Source: Streptococcus pseudopneumoniae
Lineage (GTDB): Bacteria > Bacillota > Bacilli > Lactobacillales > Streptococcaceae
Direction of reading: 5' to 3'
Length of the DNA: 35,826 bases
NCBI RefSeq assembly: GCF_001072375.1
Contig: NZ_JVKV01000105.1
Span: forward strand, 1-35,826
The position numbers and the translations under genes were made by a program. The first letter of the stretch is position 1, and each line of letters begins with the position of its first letter. The notes under the pieces are model-generated. The model ran no database searches, was not told the origin of the DNA, and worked only from the letters and a program-made list of their open reading frames with translations. Shown here in pieces: positions 11,971 to 20,928 of this stretch.

Positions 11971-12778
11971 GGAAAGAGTAGATGTACTAGCTTACAAACA
12001 AGGTTTATTTGAAACGAGAGAACAAGCCAAACGAGGTGTTATGGCAGGTTTGGTAGTCGCTGTTTTAAATGGCGAACGATTTGATAAACCAGGAGAAAAA
12101 ATTCCTGATGATACAGAGTTGAAACTCAAGGGTGAGAAACTTAAGTATGTCAGTCGTGGTGGCTTGAAACTTGAGAAGGCACTAGATATTTTTGATCTAT
12201 CAGTTGAGGGACAAACGACCATTGATATCGGAGCTTCAACAGGTGGTTTTACTGACGTCATGTTGCAAAATGGTGCTAAACTAGTTTTTGCAGTTGATGT
12301 TGGTACTAACCAACTGGCATGGAAATTACGCCAAGACCCTCGTGTTGTCAGTATGGAGCAGTTTAATTTTCGTTATGCGGAAAAAATTGATTTTGAACAG
12401 GAACCAAGTTTCGCAAGTATCGATGTCAGTTTTATTTCCTTAGGCCTTATTTTGCCGGCTTTGCACCGTATTTTAGCTGATCAAGGTCAGGTTGTAGCTC
12501 TAGTTAAACCTCAATTTGAGGCTGGTCGAGAACAGATTGGTAAAAATGGAATTATCAGAGATGCCAAAATTCACCAAAATGTTTTAGAATCAGTTACTAA
12601 AATGGCAGTTGATGAAGGATTTTCAGTCTTAGGATTGGATTATTCTCCTATTCAAGGTGGTCATGGGAATATCGAGTTTTTAGCCTATTTGCGAAAAGAA
12701 GATCACGCAATCAATCAGGTTACTTCTGAAATAGAAAAAATAGTGGAGAAAGCACATAGAGAATTTAAAGATGAATAA
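11963..12778 (+). CDS. tlyA: TlyA-family rRNA (cytidine-2'-O)-methyltransferase
   Basis: A 271-residue protein with an N-terminal S4 RNA-binding domain (about residues 3-65, including YVSRGGLKLEKAL) and a Rossmann methyltransferase domain with the SAM motif DIGASTGGFTDVMLQNGA and the KPQFEAGRE segment. Such proteins were long annotated as hemolysin A. In mycobacteria TlyA methylates 16S and 23S rRNA; the streptococcal substrate is not shown here. Both ends overlap neighbours by 8 nt, with ispA upstream and argR downstream. Confidence 0.92.
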   Translation: MAKERVDVLAYKQGLFETREQAKRGVMAGLVVAVLNGERFDKPGEKIPDDTELKLKGEKLKYVSRGGLKLEKALDIFDLSVEGQTTIDIGASTGGFTDVMLQNGAKLVFAVDVGTNQLAWKLRQDPRVVSMEQFNFRYAEKIDFEQEPSFASIDVSFISLGLILPALHRILADQGQVVALVKPQFEAGREQIGKNGIIRDAKIHQNVLESVTKMAVDEGFSVLGLDYSPIQGGHGNIEFLAYLRKEDHAINQVTSEIEKIVEKAHREFKDE

Positions 12779-13202
12779 AAAAGAGAGACTTGAGAAGATT
12801 AGAAGATTTGTTACAGATTATCAAATCGGCACACAGGAAGAAATCGTTGAACACTTGAGAGAAGCAGGTATCTCTGCTACTCAAGCAACAGTCTCCCGAG
12901 ATATTAAAGAATTGGGTATTGTAAAAATTCCATTGAAAGACAATACTTACATTTATGAATTACCAAAATCAATCGTTAGAAGCTTGCAATTGGCAGAAAA
13001 CAATATTGTTCATGCTGAACGCATGGGAAATATGATCAATTTGCAAGTCATTCCAGGAAATACTATTTTCGTCAAGAGTCAGTTGATGACTGTTTTTTCT
13101 GACCAAATTTTTAGCTGTATTGCTGATGATAATTCCATCTTGATGGTATTGAGAAGTGAAGAAACAGCCAAAGATATTTTTGAGCAAGTTAAAAATTGGT
13201 AG
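12771..13202 (+). CDS. Arginine repressor family regulator (ArgR/AhrC)
   Basis: A 143-residue ArgR-type regulator of arginine metabolism genes. The N-terminal winged helix (about residues 1-70) contains the recognition helix ATQATVSRDIKELGIVKI. The C-terminal half forms the oligomerisation and effector domain. The usual arginine-binding loop (GDD pattern) reads A118-D119-D120-N121 here, so one of the two aspartates appears replaced by Asn. Streptococci often carry several ArgR paralogues; this locus, between tlyA and recN, matches that of Bacillus ahrC. It overlaps tlyA by 8 nt and has no promoter of its own. Confidence 0.92.
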   Translation: MNKKERLEKIRRFVTDYQIGTQEEIVEHLREAGISATQATVSRDIKELGIVKIPLKDNTYIYELPKSIVRSLQLAENNIVHAERMGNMINLQVIPGNTIFVKSQLMTVFSDQIFSCIADDNSILMVLRSEETAKDIFEQVKNW

Positions 13203-13208
13203 GATTAT

Positions 13209-14876
13209 ATGTTACTGGAAATTTCGATTAAAAATTTTGCTATCATCGAATCAATTTCTTTGAACTTTGAACAAGGGATGACTGTTTTAACTGGTGAAAC
13301 AGGTGCGGGTAAATCAATCATTATTGACGCTATGAATATGATGTTAGGAGCTCGAGCTACAACAGAAGTCATTCGTCATGGGGCACCAAAAGCGGAAATT
13401 GAAGGTCTTTTTTCAATTGAAAGTAATCGTGCGCTAGAAGAAATTTTTGATGAACAAGGATTAGAATTAAGTGATGAAATCATTATTCGTCGCGAAATTT
13501 TACAAAACGGTCGGAGCATCAGTCGTGTCAATGGACAGATGGTTAATCTTTCAGTATTAAGGACGATTGGTCAACAGCTAGTTGATATCCATGGTCAACA
13601 TGACCAAGAGGAGTTAATGCGCCCACATCGACATATCCAGATGTTGGATGAGTTTGGGGATGCCTCTTTCTTTGAATTAAAAGAAGCCTATCAGACGAGC
13701 TTCGATAACTACCGCCGTATGCGCAAGCAAGTGCTTGACATCAAAAAAAATCAGCAGGAACACAAGGCTCGAATTGAAATGTTGGAATTTCAGATGGCTG
13801 AGATTGAAGCAGCTAATTTGAAAGCTGGTGAAGATATTGCCCTTAATCAAGAAAGAGACAAACTTCTTAACCATAAACATATCGCCGATACTTTAACAAA
13901 TGCTTATAGTATGCTTGATAATGAAGAATTTTCAAGCCTTGCAAATGTTCGTTCGGCCATGAATGATATGGAAAGTCTTGAAGAGTTCGATCCAGAGTAT
14001 CGTGAGATTTCAAACTCCCTTTCTGAATCCTATTATGTTCTAGAAGATATCACCAAGCGCTTGGAATCCATTATTGATGATTTAGATTTTGATGGTAATC
14101 GTTTGATGCAGGTTGAAAGCCGACTAGATTTAATTCACACCATTACCCGTAAGTATGGTGGTAGTGTGGATGATGTCCTTGAATACTTTGCCAAGATTAC
14201 AGATGAATACAATCTTCTAACAGGAAATAATCTATCTTCTGAAGATATGGAAATCGAACTCAAGAAACTTGAAAAAAATCTTGTGGATCTAGCAGGTCAA
14301 GTTGCTCAATCTCGCCATAAAATAGCGCAGGACTTAGAAGCTGAAATCAAGCAAGAATTGCAAGACCTATACATGGAGAAAGCACAATTTCAAGTTCGTT
14401 TTAGTCAAGGAAAATTCAGTCGCGAAGGTAATGAGAGTGTTGAATTTTACATTTCAACCAACCCTGGAGAAGATTTTAAACCATTAGTAAAAGTAGCTTC
14501 TGGAGGAGAGTTATCTCGTTTGATGTTAGCTATCAAGTCCGCTTTTTCCCGTAAGGAAGGTAAGACAAGTATCGTCTTTGATGAGGTGGACACGGGAGTT
14601 TCAGGTCGTGTAGCTCAAGCCATTGCGCAAAAAATTCATAAAATTGGGCAACACGGTCAAGTATTAGCTATTTCTCACCTTCCTCAAGTTATTGCGATTG
14701 CAGATTATCAGTTCTTCATCGAAAAGATTAGCAATGAACATTCGACCGTTTCAACAGTTCGCTTGTTGACAGTTGAGGAAAGGATTGAAGAAGTCGCTAA
14801 GATGTTGGCTGGGGAGAATGTGACAGAAGCAGCATTGACTCAAGCGAGAGAATTATTACAAAGTAAGGAGAAATAA
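13209..14876 (+). CDS. recN: DNA repair protein RecN
   Basis: An SMC-like ATPase acting in double-strand break repair; in streptococci it is also linked to transformation. It has 555 residues. Walker A is GETGAGKS at 29-36. A long coiled-coil arm spans about 150-370. The ABC signature ASGGELSRLMLAIK and Walker B TSIVFDEVDTGVSG lie near 430-465, followed by the ISHLPQVIA switch region. It starts 6 nt after the argR stop with a modest AGGAT ribosome site, and ends directly against the next gene. Confidence 0.97.
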   Translation: MLLEISIKNFAIIESISLNFEQGMTVLTGETGAGKSIIIDAMNMMLGARATTEVIRHGAPKAEIEGLFSIESNRALEEIFDEQGLELSDEIIIRREILQNGRSISRVNGQMVNLSVLRTIGQQLVDIHGQHDQEELMRPHRHIQMLDEFGDASFFELKEAYQTSFDNYRRMRKQVLDIKKNQQEHKARIEMLEFQMAEIEAANLKAGEDIALNQERDKLLNHKHIADTLTNAYSMLDNEEFSSLANVRSAMNDMESLEEFDPEYREISNSLSESYYVLEDITKRLESIIDDLDFDGNRLMQVESRLDLIHTITRKYGGSVDDVLEYFAKITDEYNLLTGNNLSSEDMEIELKKLEKNLVDLAGQVAQSRHKIAQDLEAEIKQELQDLYMEKAQFQVRFSQGKFSREGNESVEFYISTNPGEDFKPLVKVASGGELSRLMLAIKSAFSRKEGKTSIVFDEVDTGVSGRVAQAIAQKIHKIGQHGQVLAISHLPQVIAIADYQFFIEKISNEHSTVSTVRLLTVEERIEEVAKMLAGENVTEAALTQARELLQSKEK

Positions 14877-15605
14877 ATGACAGACTATTATGTAATTGGT
14901 GATGTCCACGGAAAAGCTGGAATGTTAGAAGACTTACTTAAAACATGGGATGGTAAGACTCAATTACTCTTTCTTGGAGATTTGATTGATAGAGGAGAAG
15001 ATAGTCGCCGTGTTCTTGAAATGGTCAAAGACTTGGTCGACAATCAGGGAGCTATCTGCTTATCAGGAAACCATGAGTATATGTTTTTAACTTGGTTGGA
15101 TAACCCTGAAGAAAGCTATGACCACTATCGTCGTAATGGTGGGGATACAACCATTAATTCTATTTTGGGGCGCCCACTGGATGCACCAGTAGATGGTGTA
15201 GCAGATGCGAAGCGTGTCGAGACTGAAGCAGCAGACTTAGTGGGATTTATTCGTCAGATGCCTTTTGTCATTGAAACGGAAAAGTATATCTTTGTTCATG
15301 CCGGTATTGATTTGACTTTGGATGATTGGCATGATACTACCGATTATAAGAAGGTATGGCTCAGAAAACCATTCCACGAAGCAGCCAATCATACTGGAAA
15401 AACCATTGTCTTTGGACATACACCAGTCTATGGTTTGTTGGATCAAAAACCTGGTACATCTGAACTTTGGATGACAGAAGACGGTAAGATTGGAATGGAT
15501 GGAGGAGCTGTTTACGGCGGTGTCCTTCATGGGATTGTCTTTACCGACCAAGGTATGATTGAGCACTATTTCATCGAGAATGATGGCTTTGTTGCTGAAG
15601 ATTAG
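14877..15605 (+). CDS. PPP-family metallophosphatase (serine/threonine phosphatase or Ap4A hydrolase like)
   Basis: A 242-residue calcineurin-like phosphoesterase with all metal-binding motifs in order: GDVHG (8-12), GDLIDRG (near 35), GNHEY (near 65), and the later FVHAGID and VFGHTPVYG. The size and motifs fit the PPP group that includes PrpE, ApaH and bacterial PP1-like phosphatases. Dinucleotide polyphosphate hydrolysis and protein dephosphorylation are both possible, and the sequence does not settle it. Its ATG directly follows the recN stop, with the ribosome site AAGGAGAA inside recN, so it closes the xseA operon. Confidence 0.85.
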   Translation: MTDYYVIGDVHGKAGMLEDLLKTWDGKTQLLFLGDLIDRGEDSRRVLEMVKDLVDNQGAICLSGNHEYMFLTWLDNPEESYDHYRRNGGDTTINSILGRPLDAPVDGVADAKRVETEAADLVGFIRQMPFVIETEKYIFVHAGIDLTLDDWHDTTDYKKVWLRKPFHEAANHTGKTIVFGHTPVYGLLDQKPGTSELWMTEDGKIGMDGGAVYGGVLHGIVFTDQGMIEHYFIENDGFVAED

Positions 15606-15614
15606 TACTCCTAA

Positions 15615-15669
15615 CAGGGTATGGTCTTGTCAAAATGTTAAAAACAATTTATAATTAATAGATACCCTG
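15615..15669 (+). promoter_or_regulatory. Promoter of lepA, bracketed by an 8-bp inverted repeat
   Basis: TTGTCA (15627-15632), 17 nt, TATAAT (15650-15655) form a near-consensus promoter. CAGGGTAT (15615-15622) and ATACCCTG (15662-15669) form a perfect inverted repeat around it, the right arm lying about 7 nt after the -10. Confidence 0.7.
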
Positions 15670-15680
15670 AAAGGAAGAGA

Positions 15681-17507
15681 ATGATGAACTTAGAAGAATT
15701 GAAAAAACGACAGGAGAAGATTCGTAACTTCTCTATTATCGCCCATATTGACCATGGAAAGTCAACACTAGCAGATCGTATTTTGGAAAAGACAGAGACA
15801 GTTTCCAGTCGTGAAATGCAGGCCCAACTTCTTGATAGTATGGACCTTGAACGTGAACGTGGAATTACTATCAAGCTTAATGCTATCGAGCTTAATTATA
15901 CGGCTAAAGATGGTGAGACTTATATCTTCCACTTGATTGACACACCTGGACACGTGGACTTTACCTATGAGGTTTCACGTTCCCTAGCTGCCTGTGAAGG
16001 TGCTATTTTGGTCGTTGATGCTGCCCAAGGGATTGAGGCTCAAACACTGGCAAACGTCTATCTTGCTTTGGATAATGATTTGGAAATCCTTCCAGTTATC
16101 AATAAAATTGACCTACCAGCAGCAGATCCAGAGCGCGTGCGTACAGAAATCGAAGATGTCATTGGCCTAGATGCTAGCGAGGCTGTATTAGCTTCAGCCA
16201 AGGCGGGTATCGGTATCGAAGAAATTCTCGAGCAAATCGTAGAAAAAGTTCCAGCACCAACTGGTGACGTGTCAGCACCATTGAAAGCTTTGATTTTTGA
16301 CTCAGTTTATGATGCCTATCGTGGTGTTATCCTCCAAGTTCGTGTCATGGATGGAGTAGTCAAACCTGGTGATAAGATTCAGCTCATGAGCAATGGTAAG
16401 ACCTTCGATGTTACTGAAGTCGGAATCTTCACACCTAAAGCTGTAGGACGAGACTTCCTTGCGACAGGTGACGTTGGTTATATCGCGGCTTCTATCAAGA
16501 CTGTTCAGGACACACGTGTCGGTGATACAGTAACCTTGGCGACAAATCCAGCGACCGAACCACTTTCAGGATACAAGCAGATGAATCCAATGGTTTTCGC
16601 AGGTCTCTATCCAATCGAGTCAAATAAATACAATGACCTTCGTGAAGCTCTTGAAAAATTGCAACTCAACGATGCTAGTCTTCAGTTTGAACCTGAAACT
16701 TCTCAAGCTCTTGGATTTGGTTTCCGTTGTGGTTTCCTTGGACTTCTTCATATGGATGTTATTCAGGAACGTTTGGAACGTGAGTTTAACATCGACCTTA
16801 TTATGACTGCACCATCAGTTATCTACAAGGTTAATCAGACTGATGGTGAGTCTATGGATGTGTCTAACCCATCCGAGTTCCCAGATCCTACAAAGATTGC
16901 AACTATCGAAGAACCTTATGTTAAGGCACAAATCATGGTACCGCAAGAATTCGTCGGAGCAGTAATGGAATTAGCTCAGCGCAAACGTGGTGACTTTGTG
17001 ACCATGGATTATATCGATGACAATCGTGTTAATGTTATCTATCAAATCCCACTAGCTGAAATTGTCTTTGACTTCTTCGATAAACTAAAATCTTCGACAC
17101 GCGGTTATGCAAGCTTTGATTACGAATTGTCAGAGTATCGTCCATCTAAGCTGGTGAAAATGGATATCCTTCTTAATGGTGATAAGGTGGATGCTCTTAG
17201 CTTTATCGTTCACAAGGACTTTGCCTACGAACGTGGGAAACTCATCGTTGATAAGCTCAAGAAAATCATTCCTCGTCAACAATTTGAAGTTCCGATCCAA
17301 GCAGCTATTGGGCACAAGATTGTCGCGCGTACAGATATTAAAGCTCTTCGTAAAAATGTGCTTGCTAAATGTTACGGTGGTGACGTTTCTCGTAAACGTA
17401 AACTCCTTGAAAAACAAAAAGCTGGTAAGAAACGCATGAAAGCCATCGGTTCAGTAGAAGTCCCACAAGAAGCCTTTCTCAGCGTATTGAGCATGGATGA
17501 AGAATAG
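15681..17507 (+). CDS. lepA: Elongation factor 4 (LepA) GTPase
   Basis: A ribosome-bound translational GTPase (EF4) that acts on stalled or mis-translocated ribosomes. The GTP-binding motifs are AHIDHGKST (21-29), DTPGHVDF and NKIDLP. The EF-G-like domains and the LepA-specific C-terminal domain ([22 protein letters not shown] onward) follow. At 608 residues it is full length. Two adjacent ATG codons (15681 and 15684) are possible starts; the second, giving [10 protein letters not shown], is the more usual N terminus and may be the true one. It has its own promoter and terminator. Confidence 0.97.
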   Translation: MMNLEELKKRQEKIRNFSIIAHIDHGKSTLADRILEKTETVSSREMQAQLLDSMDLERERGITIKLNAIELNYTAKDGETYIFHLIDTPGHVDFTYEVSRSLAACEGAILVVDAAQGIEAQTLANVYLALDNDLEILPVINKIDLPAADPERVRTEIEDVIGLDASEAVLASAKAGIGIEEILEQIVEKVPAPTGDVSAPLKALIFDSVYDAYRGVILQVRVMDGVVKPGDKIQLMSNGKTFDVTEVGIFTPKAVGRDFLATGDVGYIAASIKTVQDTRVGDTVTLATNPATEPLSGYKQMNPMVFAGLYPIESNKYNDLREALEKLQLNDASLQFEPETSQALGFGFRCGFLGLLHMDVIQERLEREFNIDLIMTAPSVIYKVNQTDGESMDVSNPSEFPDPTKIATIEEPYVKAQIMVPQEFVGAVMELAQRKRGDFVTMDYIDDNRVNVIYQIPLAEIVFDFFDKLKSSTRGYASFDYELSEYRPSKLVKMDILLNGDKVDALSFIVHKDFAYERGKLIVDKLKKIIPRQQFEVPIQAAIGHKIVARTDIKALRKNVLAKCYGGDVSRKRKLLEKQKAGKKRMKAIGSVEVPQEAFLSVLSMDEE

Positions 17508-17555
17508 TCGCTATGTGAGAATAGCATAGATTGTAATAAATCGATCAGTTGATTT

Positions 17556-17600
17556 AGATTGAAGAAAAGTCCATTTTGGACAATTTTCTTCAATCTTTTT
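17556..17600 (+). terminator. Intrinsic terminator of lepA
   Basis: A long stem: AGATTGAAGAAAA (17556-17568) with TTTTCTTCAATCT (17584-17596), extended by GTCCA/TGGAC across a 2-nt bulge, followed by a T tract. Confidence 0.92.
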
Positions 17601-17654
17601 CTTTGTTTTGAATCACTCAATTGATTTTGTAAAGTGTCAAAATACAGTAATTTT

Positions 17655-17683
17655 TTGACACTTTTCCCTTCATACTTTAAAAT
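17655..17683 (+). promoter_or_regulatory. Promoter of the lipoprotein gene
   Basis: Consensus TTGACA (17655-17660), 17-nt spacer, TAAAAT (17678-17683). The ribosome site AAAGGAGA follows before the ATG. Confidence 0.8.
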
Positions 17684-17704
17684 AGAAGTGAAAGGAGAGT
17701 TATC

Positions 17705-18313
17705 ATGAAAAAAATAATAACTTTATCTACACTTTTACTTTGTAGTCTTAGTCTAATTGCTTGTAGCAATTCAGAGAAGACAAATGAAGTAAAGACAGAA
17801 GCCTCTTCTAGTGTTCAAGAAGTTTCAAGTCAAGAGCCTAGTTCATCGCAAAAGCAGACGGAAGAAACTCAAATAGTTGGATCTGATGATTATGGATATG
17901 TGAAAATTCCTAAATCATGGGTTCATTTCAAAGAAATTGAAGGTGGAGATGACATTCAGTATTGTGATGGGACGGATGTCAATATTGTAACTCTCAATAC
18001 CTTTAAACCTGAGCAGTTTGGTATTAGTGAAAGTGAGTACGCTGCGCTTGAAACTGTTCAAATTTCAACTAGCATTTATGAATCTAAACAGAAAAGTCAA
18101 GACTTTTCCAAAGTATGGGGGTCAAAATCAACTATCGGTGGCTATGAGGCCTACGTAGTAAACTGTATTGCTAAGAATGGTAAATATTTAATTATCTGGA
18201 TTTTTAAATCCGATGATGGCAAGTTTAGATACGTTTCTCTCGAAGGTGTTCCAGAGGTATTAAAAAATCTCCTTCCAATGGTGGAAGAAAGTTGGACCAA
18301 TAAAAAGAGTTAA
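17705..18313 (+). CDS. Secreted lipoprotein of unknown function
   Basis: A 202-residue protein with a lipoprotein signal peptide: MKK, a hydrophobic core, and lipobox LIAC with Cys20 as the lipidated residue. A Ser/Gln/Glu-rich linker (about 25-60) separates the membrane anchor from a globular domain (about 62-200). That domain has alternating hydrophobic residues and a central STIGGYEAYVVNC segment, weakly like small PsbP/DUF1795-type lipoprotein domains. I do not recognise a specific family and give no function. It is monocistronic with its own consensus promoter and terminator, between lepA and the gat PTS. Confidence 0.85.
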   Translation: MKKIITLSTLLLCSLSLIACSNSEKTNEVKTEASSSVQEVSSQEPSSSQKQTEETQIVGSDDYGYVKIPKSWVHFKEIEGGDDIQYCDGTDVNIVTLNTFKPEQFGISESEYAALETVQISTSIYESKQKSQDFSKVWGSKSTIGGYEAYVVNCIAKNGKYLIIWIFKSDDGKFRYVSLEGVPEVLKNLLPMVEESWTNKKS

Positions 18314-18320
18314 CATCGTG

Positions 18321-18346
18321 AAAACAGGAGTCGTTCCTGTTTTTTA
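18321..18346 (+). terminator. Intrinsic terminator of the lipoprotein gene
   Basis: Stem AAAACAGGA (18321-18329) with TCCTGTTTT (18335-18343), 5-nt loop, T-rich tail. Confidence 0.9.
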
Positions 18347-18419
18347 TTATACTTATTAGGAAATTATAAAAAATATGTTTGAAATCATTAAATGTTTAAT
18401 TCGTAAACAAAAAAAATAA

Positions 18420-18476
18420 AAATCAAACAAAATACAACAAAAAAACATTGACAACGGTTTCATATAGTGTTATACT
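18420..18476 (+). promoter_or_regulatory. gatA promoter with overlapping cre-like site and LacR-like motif
   Basis: TTGACA (18448-18453), 17 nt, TATACT (18471-18476). The cre-like sequence TTGACAACGGTTTCAT (18448-18463) matches the CcpA consensus WTGNAAACGNWWNCAW with one mismatch and sits exactly on the -35, so CcpA should repress. Upstream, the minus strand at 18420-18429 reads TGTTTGATTT, resembling half-sites of the lactococcal LacR operator. Confidence 0.75.
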
Positions 18477-18511
18477 TGTACCATAAAAGTTAAATATGAA
18501 GGGAGAAGGTC

Positions 18512-18988
18512 ATGGGATTAGATCATTTCTTTGACAAAGACTTAGTCTTTTGCTTAGAAGCAGATAATCAAGAGCAACTTTTCGATCAAGTTGCAACCCT
18601 ATTGGAAGAAAAGAAAGTTGTTACAGAGACCTATCGATCGGCCTTGATTGAACGTGAAAAATCGTTCCCAACTGGTTTGGATATGGAGTTTTTAGGGAAG
18701 GATTTGCCTAACGTAGCTATCCCTCATACTGATACAATTCATAATCTAACTGAAAATGTTGTCGTGGTTCGTCTGGAAAAACCAGTAACGTTCCACAATA
18801 TGATTGCTCCTGATAAGGAAGTAGAAGTTTCATTGTTGTTCTTTATCATCAACAATTCAAGCTCAAGTCAAACAAATATTCTTGCGCAGTTGATGGACTT
18901 CTTTACAGGCAATGGTCATCTTGAAGCGCTGTCTAAGATTACGGAACCTGAAGCTTTGTTCCAATACATCTCAGAAGCGACTGCTTAA
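18512..18988 (+). CDS. PTS EIIA component, galactitol/galactose family
   Basis: A 158-residue cytoplasmic EIIA of the fructose/mannitol-like fold. The phosphoacceptor is His72 in VAIPHTDTIH. It receives phosphate from HPr and passes it to EIIB (next gene). With GatB- and GatC-like partners it forms a complete galactitol-family PTS. Because it adjoins lacABCD, the likely substrate is galactose, delivered as galactose-6-phosphate; a comparable role is published for the galactose PTS of S. gordonii. The ribosome site is GAAGGGAGAAGG. Control by CcpA is suggested by the cre-like promoter. Confidence 0.88.
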   Translation: MGLDHFFDKDLVFCLEADNQEQLFDQVATLLEEKKVVTETYRSALIEREKSFPTGLDMEFLGKDLPNVAIPHTDTIHNLTENVVVVRLEKPVTFHNMIAPDKEVEVSLLFFIINNSSSSQTNILAQLMDFFTGNGHLEALSKITEPEALFQYISEATA

Positions 18989-19027
18989 TTTGTTAATAAT
19001 TTTTATATAAAAACGGAGGAAATCCAA

Positions 19028-19333
19028 ATGATTAAAATTCTTGCTGCTTGTGGTGCAGGTGTTAACTCAAGCCACCAAATTAAAAGTGCTCTTGAAGAAG
19101 AACTTTCTAACCGTGGGTACGATGTTCAATGTGATGCTGTTATGGTAAAAGATGTCAATGAAGACTTGATTAAAGGTTATGATATCTTCACACCTATCGC
19201 TGCTACTGATTTAGGTTTTGAACCAGGTATTCCAGTCGTTGAAGCAGGACCAATCTTGTTCCGTATTCCAGCTATGAGCGCTCCAGTTTATGACAATATT
19301 GAAGCAGCTATCAAAGAACATGGTTTAAGTTAA
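19028..19333 (+). CDS. PTS EIIB component, galactitol/galactose family
   Basis: A 101-residue EIIB with the phosphocysteine loop near the N terminus (ILAACGAGVNSSHQI, Cys8). The overall pattern of a P-loop-like start, VMVKDVN and GPILFRIPA matches GatB-type EIIB. It carries phosphate from the EIIA to the sugar bound by EIIC. The ribosome site CGGAGGA is good. It lies 39 nt after the EIIA gene and 44 nt before EIIC, in one operon. Confidence 0.9.
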   Translation: MIKILAACGAGVNSSHQIKSALEEELSNRGYDVQCDAVMVKDVNEDLIKGYDIFTPIAATDLGFEPGIPVVEAGPILFRIPAMSAPVYDNIEAAIKEHGLS

Positions 19334-19377
19334 TTATTAATTTGTAAATATTCCATAAAAATAAAGGGAGGAAAATT

Positions 19378-20853
19378 ATGGATATCATTATCGAACTAGC
19401 CAATAAGCTGTTCAAACCTATCTTGGAAATGGGTGGACCGATCATCATGCTGATCATTTTGACATTATTGGCTCTACTTTTTGGAGTGAAATTCTCCAAA
19501 GCGCTTGAAGGTGGTATCAAACTTGCCATCGCTCTTACTGGTATCGGTGCTATCATCGGTATGTTAAATGGTGCTTTCTCAGCGTCTCTTGCAAAATTCG
19601 TTGAAAACACTGGTATTCAATTGAATATTACCGACGTTGGTTGGGCACCACTTGCTACAATCACTTGGGGTTCAGCTTGGACACTTTACTTCTTGCTTGT
19701 GATGTTGATCGTCAACATTGTAATGCTTGCAATGAAGAAAACTGATACACTTGACGTCGATATCTTTGATATCTGGCACTTGTCTATCACAGGTCTTTTG
19801 ATCAAATGGTACGCTGACAACAATGGAGTTAGCCAAGGAGTTTCACTCTTCATCGCGACTGCAGCAGTTGTTCTTGTTGGGGTTCTTAAAATCATCAACT
19901 CTGACTTGATGAAACCAACATTTGATGACCTTCTTAACGCACCAAGTTCATCACCAATGACTTCAACTCACATGAACTACATGATGAACCCAGTTATCAT
20001 GGTTTTGGATAAGATTTTTGATAAACTCTTCCCAGGTCTTGATAAATACGACTTTGACGCTGCTAAATTGAATAAACGAATCGGTTTCTGGGGATCTAAA
20101 TTCTTCATCGGTTTCATCCTTGGTATCGTTATCGGTTTGATGGGAACTCCACATCCAGTTCCTGGTGTTGAAGGTGCTGATAAATGGGAACTTGTTATTA
20201 AAGGTTGGTTGTCACTTGGTTTGACTGCCGGTGTCTGCTTGGAGCTCTTCTCATTGATCGGTTCATGGTTCATCGCAGCCGTAGAACCACTTTCACAAGG
20301 TATTACAAACGTTGCTACTAAACGTCTTCAAGGACGTAAATTCAATATCGGTCTTGACTGGCCATTTATCGCTGGTCGTGCTGAAATCTGGGCTTGTGCT
20401 AACGTACTTGCACCAATCATGTTGGTTGAAGCAGTGCTTCTTTCAAATGTCGGAAATGGTATCTTGCCACTTGCTGGTATCATTGCAATGGGTGTAACTC
20501 CAGCTCTCTTGGTAGTTACTCGTGGTAAATTGCTTCGTATGATTATCTTCGGAACACTCTTGTTGCCACTCTTCCTTCTTTCAGGTACACTTATCGCACC
20601 ATTTGCAACAGAACTTGCTAAAGGTGTAGGTGCCTTCCCAGAAGGTGTAAGCCAAACTCAATTGATTACTCACTCAACTCTTGAAGGACCAATCGAAAAA
20701 CTATTTGGTTGGGCAATTGGTAACGCTACAACTGGTGATATCAAAGCTATCCTTGGCGCATTAGTATTCCTAGTATTCTACGTTGGTATCTTTGCATGGT
20801 ACAGAAAACAAATGATCAAACGTAATGAAGAATACGCAGCAAACGCAAAATAA
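19378..20853 (+). CDS. PTS EIIC component, galactitol/galactose family permease
   Basis: A 491-residue integral membrane transporter with about ten hydrophobic segments, for example 17-36, 45-65, 105-125, 150-172, 235-260 and a cluster from 330 to 480. The GatC family is suggested by EMGGPIIMLIILTLLALLFGVKF near the N terminus and by FIAGRAEIWACANVLAPIMLVEAV. It imports and phosphorylates the hexose with the two preceding genes. Placement immediately before the aldose epimerase and lacABCD implies that its product is galactose-6-phosphate. Codon use is biased, as in highly expressed genes. An intrinsic terminator follows. Confidence 0.92.
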   Translation: MDIIIELANKLFKPILEMGGPIIMLIILTLLALLFGVKFSKALEGGIKLAIALTGIGAIIGMLNGAFSASLAKFVENTGIQLNITDVGWAPLATITWGSAWTLYFLLVMLIVNIVMLAMKKTDTLDVDIFDIWHLSITGLLIKWYADNNGVSQGVSLFIATAAVVLVGVLKIINSDLMKPTFDDLLNAPSSSPMTSTHMNYMMNPVIMVLDKIFDKLFPGLDKYDFDAAKLNKRIGFWGSKFFIGFILGIVIGLMGTPHPVPGVEGADKWELVIKGWLSLGLTAGVCLELFSLIGSWFIAAVEPLSQGITNVATKRLQGRKFNIGLDWPFIAGRAEIWACANVLAPIMLVEAVLLSNVGNGILPLAGIIAMGVTPALLVVTRGKLLRMIIFGTLLLPLFLLSGTLIAPFATELAKGVGAFPEGVSQTQLITHSTLEGPIEKLFGWAIGNATTGDIKAILGALVFLVFYVGIFAWYRKQMIKRNEEYAANAK

Positions 20854-20877
20854 TTCGCTCCTAAAAATGTAAATTGT

Positions 20878-20928
20878 AAAAACTAGGTTGTCAGTTTCCA
20901 AATCTGGAGTCGACAGCCTAGTTTTTTT
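20878..20928 (+). terminator. Intrinsic terminator after gatC
   Basis: A stem of about 14 bp (ending ACTAGGTTGTC / GACAGCCTAGT, one G-T pair) with a small nested TCCA/TGGA hairpin in its loop, then seven T. Confidence 0.9.
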
